Shown here: positions 51,392-60,914 of the stretch, piece after piece
Position numbering within the stretch: the first letter of the stretch is position 1
How the letters are laid out: the number at the start of each line of letters is the position of its first letter
Origin: Rhodococcus qingshengii JCM 15477
GTDB lineage: Bacteria; Actinomycetota; Actinomycetes; Mycobacteriales; Mycobacteriaceae
Length of the DNA: 64,000 bases
NCBI RefSeq assembly: GCF_023221595.1
Contig: NZ_CP096563.1
Location: 5,513,001-5,577,000 of the forward strand
Reading direction: 5' to 3'
The notes under the pieces: model-generated
Told to the model about the DNA's origin: nothing
The model's database searches: none
Seen by the model: only the letters and a program-made list of their open reading frames with translations
Position numbers and translations under genes: made by a program

Positions 51392-52009
51392 TCAGTGCGC
51401 TGCCAGCTGGGCGATGACAACGTAATTGTCGTCGGTCGACTCTCCTTCGACGACATCACAATTGGCGAGGATCAGCCGTCCCGGAACCGATTCGCGCAAC
51501 TCGTGAGCGCCCAGCAGCGAACCTTTGTGCAGCGGCCCGACTGTTTCGACGTCGTACTCGAGTGTGCCGTTCGGTGTACCCAGGAGAATTCGATCGCCCG
51601 GCTCCACTACCCGGAGCGCCCGGAACGGTGCTTCGCGAGTGGTGTAGTTGTGGCCGACCACGACAACTGTTTGTGTGGTCGACGTTCCCGGCATTCCGCT
51701 TTCACCCCACCACACCGGCAGTTCGTCGACGGGATTCAGTTGCTGCCCACTCTCGCCGCCGCGCATCAGTTTCTCCGAGTGCAACGGACTGCTCAGGTAC
51801 GTGACCCCGGACGCAGACCTCAACTCGATCCTCTCGGGTTCTGCCGGATCGACGGTCACCGAAGCCGGTGCAGCCGCGATATGCGACTGCACCGGCGAGC
51901 GGTCAGGTAGCGATCCCGCGTTCTCGCCCGAACATCCGGATACGAGGAGGGCGAGGATCGCTACCGCCGAGAGACCGAGGCTACGCAGACGTGTTGCCCG
52001 GGCCGTCAT
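51392..52009 (-). CDS. Class F sortase-like lipoprotein, atypical active site
   Basis: 205 residues from ATG at 52009. The signal segment ends with the lipobox VSGC (about residue 26), so it is a lipoprotein rather than TM-anchored. A sortase domain follows with catalytic His in VVVVGHNYTT and Cys in LILANCDVVEG. Two features are odd: TLXTC is replaced by ILANC, and the Arg expected after the Cys (YxxN region) is absent (DDNYVVIAQ). It overlaps the 3' end of the alanine-rich surface protein gene. Activity uncertain. Confidence 0.7.
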   Translation of the reverse strand: MTARATRLRSLGLSAVAILALLVSGCSGENAGSLPDRSPVQSHIAAAPASVTVDPAEPERIELRSASGVTYLSSPLHSEKLMRGGESGQQLNPVDELPVWWGESGMPGTSTTQTVVVVGHNYTTREAPFRALRVVEPGDRILLGTPNGTLEYDVETVGPLHKGSLLGAHELRESVPGRLILANCDVVEGESTDDNYVVIAQLAAH

Positions 52010-53678
52010 GACGCTTGCGACGAACAACCACCGTCGTAGCTGCTGCGGCGGCAGCGCCCACGACTCCGACGCCGATCAATACAGCCGGCAGGTTGGAGTT
52101 GCTGCTACCGCTGGTGCTGCTGCTTGCGGTGTCACCGAGAGCAAGGTCGACCGGGGGCAGGCTTCCGGCGAGCGCCGGATCGCCGTCGGCATCGGTTACG
52201 TAGTAGTCGACGACGTCGAAGGCTCCCTTGTTGTTGTAGTAGCCGACCAGCTTGACGCCGGTCTTGTTCACTACAGCGGTGGTCTCGTCGACCTTCGTGA
52301 CCCCGGAGCCGTCGTCAGTGTGCTCACCGATGATCACTTCACCGCCGACGCCTGTTCCGTTGTCGATCTCCTTCTCGCCCTTTGCCTTGAGCTCGTCGAC
52401 GATCTTCTGCGTTGCATCCGCTTCGGCCTTTGCGGCGGCTGCAGCGGCCTGAGCTTCCTTGGCCTTTGCTGCCGCGGCGTCGGCTGCGGCCTTCGCGTCT
52501 TCGGCGGCCAGGTAGAGATCCTGCGCCTTCTTGCTCGCCGCTTCGGCAGCTTCGGCCTTCTTGGCGGCTTCGGCAGCCTTTTCGTCGGCGATGGCTCGCT
52601 TGTCGGTGGCAGCCTCGCCCGCAGCATCGGCTTCGGCCTGGGCCGTCTCCGCGGCCTTCTGCGCAGCGTCGGCATCCTTCTGCGCGGAAGCCGCAGTAGC
52701 CGCCGCTTCATCTGCGGCCTTACGGGCGGCGGTAGCAGCTTCTACCTCGGTGGCAGCTGCGGACTCGGCTGCCTTGGCCGTGGTTTCAGCGGCGGTGGCC
52801 ACCTTCTGAGTTTCCTTGACGGTGATCGCGAGCTGCTTGGCGTTCCAAGCCGCGGCCAGCGCCTGAGCCTTAGCGACGGCTGCCTTCGCGAAATCCCAGT
52901 TCTTGAAGGCTTCCTCGGCTTCCTTGTTCTTGTCCGCAACCAGCTTGGCGTTTGCATCCGCGGCAGCCTTCGCCTCATCGGCCTTGGCCTGCAGAGCATT
53001 AGCCTCGGCGCGCGCCTTTGCTGCCTCTTCGGTCTTGGGCCCCGAACCGGCGGCCTTCGCAGCCTCCTCGAGTTCCGCAGCCTTGGCTGCGGCCGCGTCG
53101 GCTTCTGCCTGAGCTGTTTTTGCTACCTCCTTGGCATCGGCCGCCGCGGACTCCGCAACCTTGGCCGCCTCTTCGGCTTCCTTGGCAGACTGTTCCGCGG
53201 CCCCTGCCTCCGCCTTGGCCTTGGTCGATTCGACCGCCGCCTTGGTTGCCTCGACGCTCGCCTGGGTCATTGCCTCGGTCGCCTTCACCGAAGTGTCTGT
53301 CGCTGCGGACGAGTCGACCCCTGCCGTCGCGGCTGCTTCGGCGGCCTTCGCTGCCGCGTCGGCAGCTGCCTTGGCTTTTGCTTCGGCTTCCGCCAGTGCT
53401 GCAGCGTCCGTACCAGCGGTTTCGGCACTGCCCGTGCCGGCGACCCCGGCTTCAACCTTCTCCGGCGTGTTCTCGGTGCTCGTCGCCGCGTCGGCGTCGG
53501 TGGTGGCAGCTGCCTCTTCCTCGGCGCAGGTCACCAGCGGATCAGCGCTCGGGGTACACACGGTTTCCGGCTCTGCCGATGCAATTCCCGTGCCGCCCAC
53601 CGCCAATCCGAGAGCTAGTACGGCACCGGCGGCCGCAGAGCGGACCCTCCGAGAATGGGCGATGGACTTCTCCGACAT
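51981..53678 (-). CDS. Alanine-rich coiled-coil surface protein
   Basis: 565 residues. Sec signal peptide (cleavage near ASA-EPETV, about residue 35), then about 400 residues of Ala/Glu/Lys-rich heptads (AEAEAKAKAAADAAAKAAEAAAT, AKEVAKTAQAEADAAAAK), a long coiled coil, then a small domain with VNKTGVKLVGYYNNKGAFDVVDYYVTD. The C-terminus is a TM segment with a basic end (LPAVLIGVGVVGAAAAA, RRKRH) but no LPXTG. It may form a fibre or stalk. ATG at 53678 with AAAGG; the longer TTG start is unlikely. Confidence 0.75.
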   Translation of the reverse strand: MSEKSIAHSRRVRSAAAGAVLALGLAVGGTGIASAEPETVCTPSADPLVTCAEEEAAATTDADAATSTENTPEKVEAGVAGTGSAETAGTDAAALAEAEAKAKAAADAAAKAAEAAATAGVDSSAATDTSVKATEAMTQASVEATKAAVESTKAKAEAGAAEQSAKEAEEAAKVAESAAADAKEVAKTAQAEADAAAAKAAELEEAAKAAGSGPKTEEAAKARAEANALQAKADEAKAAADANAKLVADKNKEAEEAFKNWDFAKAAVAKAQALAAAWNAKQLAITVKETQKVATAAETTAKAAESAAATEVEAATAARKAADEAAATAASAQKDADAAQKAAETAQAEADAAGEAATDKRAIADEKAAEAAKKAEAAEAASKKAQDLYLAAEDAKAAADAAAAKAKEAQAAAAAAKAEADATQKIVDELKAKGEKEIDNGTGVGGEVIIGEHTDDGSGVTKVDETTAVVNKTGVKLVGYYNNKGAFDVVDYYVTDADGDPALAGSLPPVDLALGDTASSSTSGSSNSNLPAVLIGVGVVGAAAAAATTVVVRRKRHDGPGNTSA

Positions 53679-53778
53679 AGCGCTCAACCTTTCGGCCTTC
53701 TTTACGAAGACGGCAATTCCGGCGTGGACAGCCTTTACTTCGTCGGCTGACTTCCAGACGTTACGACCGGTCGGTCCG

Positions 53779-53800
53779 AAAAATTGAGAGCTGCTGCTCT
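53779..53800 (-). terminator. Terminator of the AhpD-like gene
   Basis: On the minus strand the stem AGAGC-AGCA-GCTCT is followed by CAATTTTT, about 12 bases after the AhpD-like stop. A short but canonical hairpin with T-run. It separates the gene from the surface protein gene downstream. Confidence 0.7.
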
Positions 53801-53811
53801 ACCCGCAAGAA

Positions 53812-54384
53812 TCAGGACCGCGGAACGCGCCCCATCAGGTAGAACTCCGGATTGGGCAGCATGCCGGAGAAACTCGCCATGCGATTGCTGAGCCCGAAGA
53901 ATGCAGTGATCGCGGCGATGTCCCACGCGTCCTCGTCGCCGAAGCCGTGCACACGAAGGGCGTCGAAGTCGGCGTCGGCGATTTCGTGCGAGGCGGAGTT
54001 CACCTTGGTGGCGAAGTCGAGCATCGCGCGCTGACGATCGGAGATTTCTGCGGTGCGATAGTTGACCGCAACCTGGTCGGCAACCAGCGGCTTCTTCTCG
54101 TAGATACGCAGAATTGCGCCGTGCGCGACAACGCAGTACGTACATTTGTTGGCCGCAGAGATCGTGGTGACGATCATTTCTCGATCACCCTTGGTGAGTG
54201 CGGAATCTTCCTTGAGCATGATCGCGTCGTGGTATGCGAAGAATGCCCGGAACTCGGCTGGGCGCCGAGCGAACATCAGGAAGACGTTGGGCACGAACCC
54301 CGACTTCTCCTGGATCTCGAGAATCTTGGCGGCGATGTCCTCGGGCACCTCGGTCAATTCAGCCTGCGGAAAACGGGTGCTCAC
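53812..54384 (-). CDS. AhpD-like carboxymuconolactone-decarboxylase-family protein
   Basis: 190 residues. The CMD-family redox motif NKCTYCVVAHGAIL has the CxxC pair and downstream His, as in peroxidase-related AhpD proteins. Likely reduces peroxides or acts as an alkylhydroperoxidase; not a pca decarboxylase, which is fused in pcaL here. GTG start with GGAGGCACA. Divergent from an AraC regulator by 154 bases, so probably regulated by it. Confidence 0.82.
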   Translation of the reverse strand: MSTRFPQAELTEVPEDIAAKILEIQEKSGFVPNVFLMFARRPAEFRAFFAYHDAIMLKEDSALTKGDREMIVTTISAANKCTYCVVAHGAILRIYEKKPLVADQVAVNYRTAEISDRQRAMLDFATKVNSASHEIADADFDALRVHGFGDEDAWDIAAITAFFGLSNRMASFSGMLPNPEFYLMGRVPRS

Positions 54385-54538
54385 TGTGCCTCCTGGTCAG
54401 CCATCGATGTTCGATTCAAGATAATGATGATTAACTGAGTTGTCCAGATGCATTTCCTGCCCTACTTTTTCGGGCACGGATAGTCGGGTACGGCCCAAGT
54501 GATCTGCGTAGCGTGAAACCCGTGAACAGGAAGACACG

Positions 54539-55417
54539 ATGATCGACGGACTGAACCGCGCGCTCGACTACATCGAAAGCAATCTGAGCGGCGAGATCGA
54601 GACAGCCGAGATGGCAAGGCTGGCAACCACCTCGGAGTATCACTTTCGGAGGATGTTCTCGGCCCTGGCCGGCATTCCCGTATCCGAATACATCCGTCGA
54701 CGTCGACTCACCCTGGCCGGTGCCGAGTTGTCCGTCAGCAGATCAGGAGTGTTGGAGACCGCCGTGAAGTACGGCTACTCGTCCGCGGAGGCCTTCACAC
54801 GAGCGTTCACCGCATTTCACGGCGTGAGCCCCGGCGCGGTCACACGCGCTCCCGCCGTTCTCAAATCCCAACAGAAACTTGTCATTCACGTGACACTGGA
54901 AGGAGCCACACCGATGGACTACATGCTTGTGGACAAACCTGCCCTGACGGTAGTCGGGTTCAAGACCCGGGTTCCATTGGTTCACGAAGGCCCCAATTCT
55001 GCGATCGAAGATTTCACCCGCTCCGTGGACAAGGTTGCGTTGCGAGGGTTGCGCGAGCTCTCCGATCAGGACCCGGCGGGAATCGTCAGTGTCGTCGACA
55101 ATTTGGCGCATCCCAGAACCGAAGGCACAGAACTGGATTACTACCTGGGAGTGGTCACCGGCAAACCTTCACCCACGGGTTTCGATGCGCTGACGGTCGA
55201 CGCACACACGTGGGCCGTCTTCACCGCCGACGGGTCGGAAATCGAATCTGTGCAGTATTTGTGGCGAGATATCTACACGGAATGGTTCCCTGCCAACCCT
55301 TTTCGCTCCGTACCTGGTCCCGAGATCATGCGTACCGAATACAACGACGATTTCGCCGTCGCACGGTTCGAGCTCTGGATTCCGGTCGAGAGCGAGCTGA
55401 GCGACGTCGGGGCGTAA
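54539..55417 (+). CDS. AraC family regulator with GyrI-like domain
   Basis: 292 residues. N-terminal AraC helix-turn-helix: IETAEMARLATTSEYHFRRMFSALAGIPVSEYIRRRRLTLAG and YSSAEAFTRAFTAFHGVSPGAV (about residues 20-100). The rest is a GyrI-like ligand domain (MDYMLVDKPALTVVGFKTRVP, FELWIPVE). Such regulators bind drugs or aromatic compounds. It is divergent from the AhpD-like gene and ends at a bidirectional terminator before pcaJ. Confidence 0.87.
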   Translation: MIDGLNRALDYIESNLSGEIETAEMARLATTSEYHFRRMFSALAGIPVSEYIRRRRLTLAGAELSVSRSGVLETAVKYGYSSAEAFTRAFTAFHGVSPGAVTRAPAVLKSQQKLVIHVTLEGATPMDYMLVDKPALTVVGFKTRVPLVHEGPNSAIEDFTRSVDKVALRGLRELSDQDPAGIVSVVDNLAHPRTEGTELDYYLGVVTGKPSPTGFDALTVDAHTWAVFTADGSEIESVQYLWRDIYTEWFPANPFRSVPGPEIMRTEYNDDFAVARFELWIPVESELSDVGA

Positions 55418-55470
55418 AACAGCCGCCAGGTCGGATGGAAGTCACGACCCGGCGGCTGAGCCATCAGATG
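55418..55470. terminator. Bidirectional hairpin between the AraC gene and pcaJ
   Basis: Arms CAGCCGCC (55420-55427) and GGCGGCTG (55451-55458), extended by GGTCG/CGACC with one mismatch. The stem lies between the ends of convergent genes, so it may stop both, but no long T-run is visible. Confidence 0.55.
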
Positions 55471-55480
55471 AAACAGACTG

Positions 55481-56128
55481 TCAAAGAATCAGTTTCGCCC
55501 CGGTAGCAGCAACCACGTCCTCGACACTGATGCCCGGCGCCGTCTCCACCAGGCGGAGACCGTCGTCAGTCACGTCGATCACGGCCATGTCGGTGATGAT
55601 TCGCTGGACGCAGCCCTTACCGGTCAGCGGAAGCGAGCACTCCTCGACAATCTTGTGCTCACCCTTCTTCGAGACGTGCTCCATCATCACGATGACGCGC
55701 TTTGCGCCGTGGACCAGATCCATCGCGCCACCCATGCCTTTGACCATGTGGCCCGGGATCATCCAGTTCGCGAGGTCTCCGGTGGCACTGACCTGCATGG
55801 CACCGAGCACGGCAACGTCGACCTGGCCGCCGCGGATCATGCCGAACGACGCTGAGGAGTCGAAGAACGACGCACCGGGCAGAACGGTGATGGTCTCCTT
55901 GCCCGCATTGATCAGCTCGGGATCGAGTTCGTCCTCGGTCGGGTACGGCCCCACGCCCAGAACGCCGTTCTCCGAGTGCAATACAACGGTGATATCGGTC
56001 GGGAGGTAGTTCGGAACCAGCGTCGGCATACCGATGCCGAGGTTCACGTACTGCCCGTCCTCGAGTTCGCGCGCGACGCGGGCCGCCATCTCTTCGCGGG
56101 TGAGTTTGGTGGGTAGTACAGAAGTCAT
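55481..56128 (-). CDS. pcaJ: 3-oxoadipate CoA-transferase subunit B
   Basis: 215 residues. The catalytic Glu is in [14 protein letters not shown] and the CoA-transferase core is [15 protein letters not shown]. With PcaI it moves CoA from succinyl-CoA to 3-oxoadipate. It overlaps the pcaI stop by 4 bases. Next to the pcaHGBLRF genes. Confidence 0.92.
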   Translation of the reverse strand: MTSVLPTKLTREEMAARVARELEDGQYVNLGIGMPTLVPNYLPTDITVVLHSENGVLGVGPYPTEDELDPELINAGKETITVLPGASFFDSSASFGMIRGGQVDVAVLGAMQVSATGDLANWMIPGHMVKGMGGAMDLVHGAKRVIVMMEHVSKKGEHKIVEECSLPLTGKGCVQRIITDMAVIDVTDDGLRLVETAPGISVEDVVAATGAKLIL

Positions 56129-56874
56129 GCTCGTACCGTCCGATTCTCGATGCCGACCGTCACGGGGCCGACGTGGACAACACGCTGAACGTGAATGCCC
56201 GGCGTGTGGATCTCGGCGGGGTCGAGCTCACCCGGCTCTACGAGGTGCTCGACCTGCGCAATGGTGATGCGCCCCGACGTTGCTGCAGCCGGATTGAAGT
56301 TCTGGGTACTCGCGCGGTAGACGAGGTTGCCGTGCCGGTCACCTTTCCAGGCATGGACCAGTGCATAGTCGGCGACGATGCCGCGCTCCATCACATAGGT
56401 GACGCCGTCGAAGTCACGAGTTTCCTTGGGCGGACTGGCAACTGCGATGCCGCCGCTGCCGTCGTAACGCAGTGGCAGGCCGCCGTCGGCGACCTGGGTG
56501 CCGACGCCGGCCGGGGTGAAGAACGCGGGGATGCCCGCTCCCCCGGCGCGCATGCGCTCGGCGAGCGTGCCCTGCGGCGTGAGTTCGACTTCCAGCTCAC
56601 CGGAAAGGTACTGACGCGCGAACTCCTTGTTGGAGCCGACGTACGAGCTGACAGTACGACGGATACGCCCCTTCTCCAGAAGCACTCCGAGCCCGAACCC
56701 GTCGGTGCCGCAGTTGTTGCTCACCGTTTCGAGTGATGTCGCGCCCTGCTCGAGGAGCGCATCGATGAGGATTTCCGGCACTCCGACGAGCCCGAAACCT
56801 CCGACAGCGATCGTGACGCCGTCCGGCACGTCGGCGACGGCCTCGGCAGCAGTGGGAATGACTTTGTCCATCAT
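56125..56874 (-). CDS. pcaI: 3-oxoadipate CoA-transferase subunit A
   Basis: 249 residues. [40 protein letters not shown] is the typical alpha-subunit core. With PcaJ it forms the succinyl-CoA:3-oxoadipate transferase. The start is the ATG at 56874 or 56871, or a GTG at 56883; no strong Shine-Dalgarno. Divergent from pcaH. Confidence 0.9.
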   Translation of the reverse strand: MMDKVIPTAAEAVADVPDGVTIAVGGFGLVGVPEILIDALLEQGATSLETVSNNCGTDGFGLGVLLEKGRIRRTVSSYVGSNKEFARQYLSGELEVELTPQGTLAERMRAGGAGIPAFFTPAGVGTQVADGGLPLRYDGSGGIAVASPPKETRDFDGVTYVMERGIVADYALVHAWKGDRHGNLVYRASTQNFNPAAATSGRITIAQVEHLVEPGELDPAEIHTPGIHVQRVVHVGPVTVGIENRTVRA

Positions 56875-56925
56875 GTCGATCACAGTAGCGCGACCCGTAC
56901 GTATTGTGAATCCCCGTCCGCATAA

Positions 56926-57012
56926 CGAACATTTCTCGCCCCCGGCATTGCCTGGGTCACATCTACGAACTATTCTGTTCGCAGAGCGCAACACGTGTAC
57001 ACATTGCGAACA
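56926..57012. promoter_or_regulatory. Putative PcaR (IclR) operator region between pcaI and pcaH
   Basis: The gap holds CGAACTATTCTGTTCG (56966-56981, perfect 5-6-5), TGTTCGCA (56976-56983) with TGCGAACA (57005-57012) as an inverted pair, and CGAACATTTCTCGC (56926-56939). GTTCG/CGAAC half sites are typical of IclR-family aromatic-pathway regulators. One array can serve both divergent transcripts. Confidence 0.65.
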
Positions 57013-57042
57013 ACTTCACGTAACCGAACGACGAGGTTCCCT

Positions 57043-57762
57043 ATGCTGCATCTCCCGCCGAGGTACCAGCGGCCGACTGGCGTCAACGCCCCGGCCGATT
57101 TCGCGGACTACAAGACGACTTCCCTTCGCCACCCGAAGCAGCCGCTGAAGCTGCTCCCCCAGCGGCTCACGGAGCTCACCGGGCCGGTATTCGGCGAGGA
57201 TCGCGTCGGCGCCGGCGAAAACGACCTGACCATTGCCAACGGCGGCGAAGCACAGGGACAGCGCATCGTCGTTCACGGCCGCGTACTCGACGGCGACGGA
57301 AAACCCGTCCCCCACACACTGCTCGAGGTGTGGCAGGCCAACGCCGGTGGACGCTACCGCCACACCGGCGACAACTGGCCCGCGCCGCTGGATCCGTTCT
57401 TCAACGGCCTGGGTCGCTGCGTCACCGACGCGAACGGCCACTACAGCTTCACCACGATCAAGCCGGGCGCCTACCCGTGGATGAACCACGACAACGCCTG
57501 GCGACCGGCACACATCCATTTCTCGCTGTTCGGCACGGCATTCACGCAGCGCCTCGTGACGCAGATGTACTTCCCCGACGATCCGATGTTCTTCCAGGAC
57601 CCGATCTACAACGCGGTACCCGAAGCAGCACGTCACCGCATGGTCAGCGTCTTCGACTACGACGCCACAGTCCCCAACTGGGCTCTCGGGTTCCGCTTCG
57701 ACATCGTCCTGCGCGGCCGTAACGCCTCCGTATTCGAGAACGAGGAAGACCACGATGACTGA
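57043..57762 (+). CDS. pcaH: Protocatechuate 3,4-dioxygenase beta subunit
   Basis: 239 residues. Fe(III) ligands are visible: Tyr in NAGGRYRHTGD, Tyr in PGAYPW and two His in RPAHIHFSLFG, plus the LEVWQAN motif. It carries the metal site of the intradiol dioxygenase that splits protocatechuate. A GAGG site precedes the ATG at 57043. Its end overlaps pcaG by 8 bases. Confidence 0.95.
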   Translation: MLHLPPRYQRPTGVNAPADFADYKTTSLRHPKQPLKLLPQRLTELTGPVFGEDRVGAGENDLTIANGGEAQGQRIVVHGRVLDGDGKPVPHTLLEVWQANAGGRYRHTGDNWPAPLDPFFNGLGRCVTDANGHYSFTTIKPGAYPWMNHDNAWRPAHIHFSLFGTAFTQRLVTQMYFPDDPMFFQDPIYNAVPEAARHRMVSVFDYDATVPNWALGFRFDIVLRGRNASVFENEEDHDD

Positions 57763-58396
57763 TCACACCGCGAAGCCCGCACCCACTTATCCGGTCGTCC
57801 CCGGCGACTTCACCACCGCCCCCTTCGGTGTCACGCCCTCTCAGACCGTCGGGCCGTACTGGCACATCGGCCTCCCCTGGACGGACGGCCCCGACGCCGC
57901 TCCCGCCGATGCCCCCGGACGAATCACGCTGGCCATCACGGTGATCGACGGCGCCCGTACACCCGTCGCCGACGCGATGATCGAAACATGGCAGGCCGAT
58001 ACGCTCGGACGCTTCAACCATCCGGACGATCCCCGTGGCGCAGTGGAGCTCACTCCGGCTGGTTTTCGCGGATTCGCCCGCAGCGCAGCGGATCCCACGG
58101 GCACTGCATTGGTCCACACTGTCAAGCCCGGTGCGCAGCCCACTGAAACGGATGCGGACGAGGCCCCACACGTGAACGTGTCGGTCTTCGCTCGCGGCAT
58201 GCTCGACCGCCTGGTCACCCGCTTGTACTTCCCCGAAGACGCCGACGCACACGCAACAGATCCGGTGCTGTCCTCACTGAGCGAAACCGAACGCGCGAAG
58301 CTGGTTGCAACCAAGGTCGACGGTGGGTACTCCTGGACGGTCTATGTTCAGGACGAGGACGCGAACGGCGTCGAGACGCCCTTCTTCGAGCTGTAA
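57755..58396 (+). CDS. pcaG: Protocatechuate 3,4-dioxygenase alpha subunit
   Basis: 213 residues. It shows the alpha-subunit start TPSQTVGPYWHIGL and the fold similar to PcaH, but metal ligands are not conserved (IETWQADTLGRFN; FARGMLDRLVTRLYFPED). It pairs with PcaH to form the dioxygenase and contributes to the active site. Overlaps pcaH by 8 bases; pcaB follows after 11. Confidence 0.95.
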   Translation: MTDHTAKPAPTYPVVPGDFTTAPFGVTPSQTVGPYWHIGLPWTDGPDAAPADAPGRITLAITVIDGARTPVADAMIETWQADTLGRFNHPDDPRGAVELTPAGFRGFARSAADPTGTALVHTVKPGAQPTETDADEAPHVNVSVFARGMLDRLVTRLYFPEDADAHATDPVLSSLSETERAKLVATKVDGGYSWTVYVQDEDANGVETPFFEL

Positions 58397-58407
58397 GAGG
58401 AGTACAC

Positions 58408-59736
58408 ATGCCCACTCGCGGCGCACTGTTCGACCCGGTGTTCGGGGCCACCCGTGTATCGGAGCACCTGTCCGACCAGGCGTGGGTCACCGCGTTGCTC
58501 GACGTGGAGGCCGCACTGAGTTGTGCGATGGCCACAGTCGGGTTGGCGGACGGGGAACATTGCGCCGCGGTGGCTGCTGCCGCGGCCGAACTCTCACAAC
58601 CGGGCGGTCTGGACATCGTGGCGCTCGGCCGCGCGTCGGCCGCCGGCGGAAATCCCGTCATTCCGCTGGTGAAGATGCTGCGCGAAAGGGTCGGACAGGA
58701 AGGTGTGCCTGCCTCCGTGGTGCACCCGGGCGCCACCAGTCAGGACATCATGGACTGTGCGCTGATGCTGTTGACGCGACGCGCGGGCGCGGTGGTTCTG
58801 GCCGACCTGACCCGCGCCGCCGATTCCGCCGCCCACCTCGCCCGCCTCCATCGCTCCACTCCGATGGTCGCGAGAACTCTGGGCCAGCAAGCACTTCCGA
58901 CCACCTTCGGGCTACTGGCATCGAGTTGGTTCACCGCACTCGACGCCGCCGCGATCCGCCTCGAGATCGTGCTGTCCACGTTGCCGGTTCAATTCGGCGG
59001 AGCCGCAGGAACACTCGCTGCGTTGTATCCCGACGGGCTCAGGATCGCCGACGCGCTGGCCGACGAACTCGGCCTGGCCAGGCAGGTCACTCCCTGGCAC
59101 ACCGACCGCGTGACCATCGCAGAACTCGCGACCACACTCGGTATCGTCGCCGGCGCCGTTTCCAAGCCCGCCACCGACATCACCGTCATGGCGTCCACCG
59201 AACTGTCCGAGGTTGCCGAGAGCGCTCCGGGCGGCTCATCGGCCATGCCGCACAAGCAGAATCCGGTTGCCGCGATCACCGCCCGCGCGGCAGCGCGACG
59301 TGCTCCCGCACTGGTGGCCACAGCCCTGTCGAACATGGATCACGAATTCGCTCGCGCCGCAGGCCCCTGGCACGCCGAATGGGAAACCGTCACCGATCTC
59401 CTGCGTCTGGCAGGCGGAGCTGCGCACCAGCTTTCCGTGAGCCTCACCGGCCTGCAAGTACACACCGAGTCGATGGCTCGCAATCTCGACATCACCGGTG
59501 GCCTGATTCTCGCCGAGCGTGTCACCAAGGCCCTGTCCGCACACACTGATCGAGCGCGCGACATCGTCACCGCGGCAGCCACTTCCGGAACCAGATTGGA
59601 TCGTGATCCCGCCATCGCAGAGCACCTGAGCGAAACCGAGATCGCCGAACTACTCGACCCCGCACACTATCTGGGCCACGCCACCGATCTGGTCGACCGC
59701 GCCCTCGCCGAACGCCCCACAGGAGGATCTCGATGA
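58408..59736 (+). CDS. pcaB: 3-carboxy-cis,cis-muconate cycloisomerase
   Basis: 442 residues of the fumarase/aspartase superfamily, with the signature GGSSAMPHKQNPVAAI and VVHPGATSQDIMDCA. Converts 3-carboxymuconate to 4-carboxymuconolactone. A GAGGAG Shine-Dalgarno precedes the ATG. Overlaps pcaL by 4 bases. Confidence 0.94.
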   Translation: MPTRGALFDPVFGATRVSEHLSDQAWVTALLDVEAALSCAMATVGLADGEHCAAVAAAAAELSQPGGLDIVALGRASAAGGNPVIPLVKMLRERVGQEGVPASVVHPGATSQDIMDCALMLLTRRAGAVVLADLTRAADSAAHLARLHRSTPMVARTLGQQALPTTFGLLASSWFTALDAAAIRLEIVLSTLPVQFGGAAGTLAALYPDGLRIADALADELGLARQVTPWHTDRVTIAELATTLGIVAGAVSKPATDITVMASTELSEVAESAPGGSSAMPHKQNPVAAITARAAARRAPALVATALSNMDHEFARAAGPWHAEWETVTDLLRLAGGAAHQLSVSLTGLQVHTESMARNLDITGGLILAERVTKALSAHTDRARDIVTAAATSGTRLDRDPAIAEHLSETEIAELLDPAHYLGHATDLVDRALAERPTGGSR

Positions 59737-60914
59737 GCGTCGTTCTCAACTTTCAACAGACCGGCAATCTCGATGCCCCGGCAGTGGTTCTCCTGGGTTC
59801 ACTCGGATCCGATCTGTCCATGTGGCAGCCGCAGATTCACGCGCTGTCGAATCGCTACCGCGTCATCGCCGTCGACCATCGCGGCCACGGCAAGTCACCG
59901 GTGCCTGCGGGCCCCTACTCAATTGCCGATCTCGCCGGCGATGTCATCGCTCTCCTCGATTCGCTCGAACTCGAGTCCGTACATCTCGTCGGGCTCTCCC
60001 TCGGCGGCGCTGTCAGCCAATGGATCGCCGCGCACCACCCCACTCGCGTCGAGACGTTGACGTTGATGTGCACGTCCTCGCAGTTCGCCCCGGCTCAGCC
60101 GTGGATCGATCGTGCGCAGGCTGTCCGTGCGGACGGCATCGCGTCCATCGCGGCCGCCGTCGTCGGACGCTGGTTCACGCCGGGACTGGCCGAAAACGAT
60201 CCGGAGCTTGTCGCCCGCCACGTCGCGATGGTCGAAGCCACACCCGACGAGGGTTATGCCGCCTGCTGCGAGGCGCTTTCGACGTGGGACGGCCGCAACG
60301 ACCTGGCCCGCATCGTTGCTCCGACGCTCCTCGTCGCGGGCGAGCAGGATCCGGCGACGCCTCCGTCGACGTTGGGTGCGATCGCCGACGGCATCGCCGA
60401 TGCGGTACTGCACGTGGTCGATCCGGGCGCACACCTGGCCAACGTCGAACAAGCCGGGCGCGTCACCAAACTACTTGCAACGCATATTGCCTCGCACACA
60501 TCTGCGCTCGCCCAACGTAGCGCCGCGGTGTCGGCCGGCATGACCGTACGACGCCAGGTGCTCGGCGACGCCCACGTCGACCGTTCCATTGCCGGTGCCA
60601 CCGAGTTCACCGCCCCTTTCCAGGACTTCATCACTCGCACGGCGTGGGGTGACATCTGGTCGCGCCCCGGCCTCGATCACCACACCCGCAGGCTCCTCAC
60701 TCTCGCGATCCTCACTGCCGTCGGCAACGAACACGAACTCGACATGCACATTCGCGCTGCGCTGCGTGCCGGGATCGATCCCGACGAACTCGTGGAAGTA
60801 TTTCTCCATACCGCGGTCTATGCGGGTGTGCCGAACAGCAACTTGGCTTTTGCGCTGGGAAAGCAAGCACTCGCGGACCTCTCGGCCGAACCTGAGGAGA
60901 ACGAGACAACATGA
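59733..60914 (+). CDS. pcaL: Fused 3-oxoadipate enol-lactonase / 4-carboxymuconolactone decarboxylase
   Basis: 393 residues. The first 255 are an alpha/beta hydrolase (Ser in LVGLSLGGAVSQW; PcaD part) and the last 125 a CMD domain (RSAAVSAGMTVRRQVLGDAHVDRS; FITRTAWGDIWSRPGLD; PcaC part). The fusion is the known actinobacterial pcaL arrangement. It decarboxylates 4-carboxymuconolactone and opens the enol-lactone. Overlaps pcaB and pcaR by 4 bases each. Confidence 0.94.
   Translation: MSVVLNFQQTGNLDAPAVVLLGSLGSDLSMWQPQIHALSNRYRVIAVDHRGHGKSPVPAGPYSIADLAGDVIALLDSLELESVHLVGLSLGGAVSQWIAAHHPTRVETLTLMCTSSQFAPAQPWIDRAQAVRADGIASIAAAVVGRWFTPGLAENDPELVARHVAMVEATPDEGYAACCEALSTWDGRNDLARIVAPTLLVAGEQDPATPPSTLGAIADGIADAVLHVVDPGAHLANVEQAGRVTKLLATHIASHTSALAQRSAAVSAGMTVRRQVLGDAHVDRSIAGATEFTAPFQDFITRTAWGDIWSRPGLDHHTRRLLTLAILTAVGNEHELDMHIRAALRAGIDPDELVEVFLHTAVYAGVPNSNLAFALGKQALADLSAEPEENETT

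Noticed and set aside
52400..53600. Repetitive stretch resembling a repeat array
   Set aside because: The repeats are irregular Ala/Lys codon patterns of a coding coiled coil, not CRISPR repeats with unique spacers.
51648..53618. 656-codon plus-strand frame with Gly/Leu/Cys repeats
   Set aside because: It is the complement of the alanine-rich coiled-coil gene; GC-rich Ala codons read as such on the other strand.
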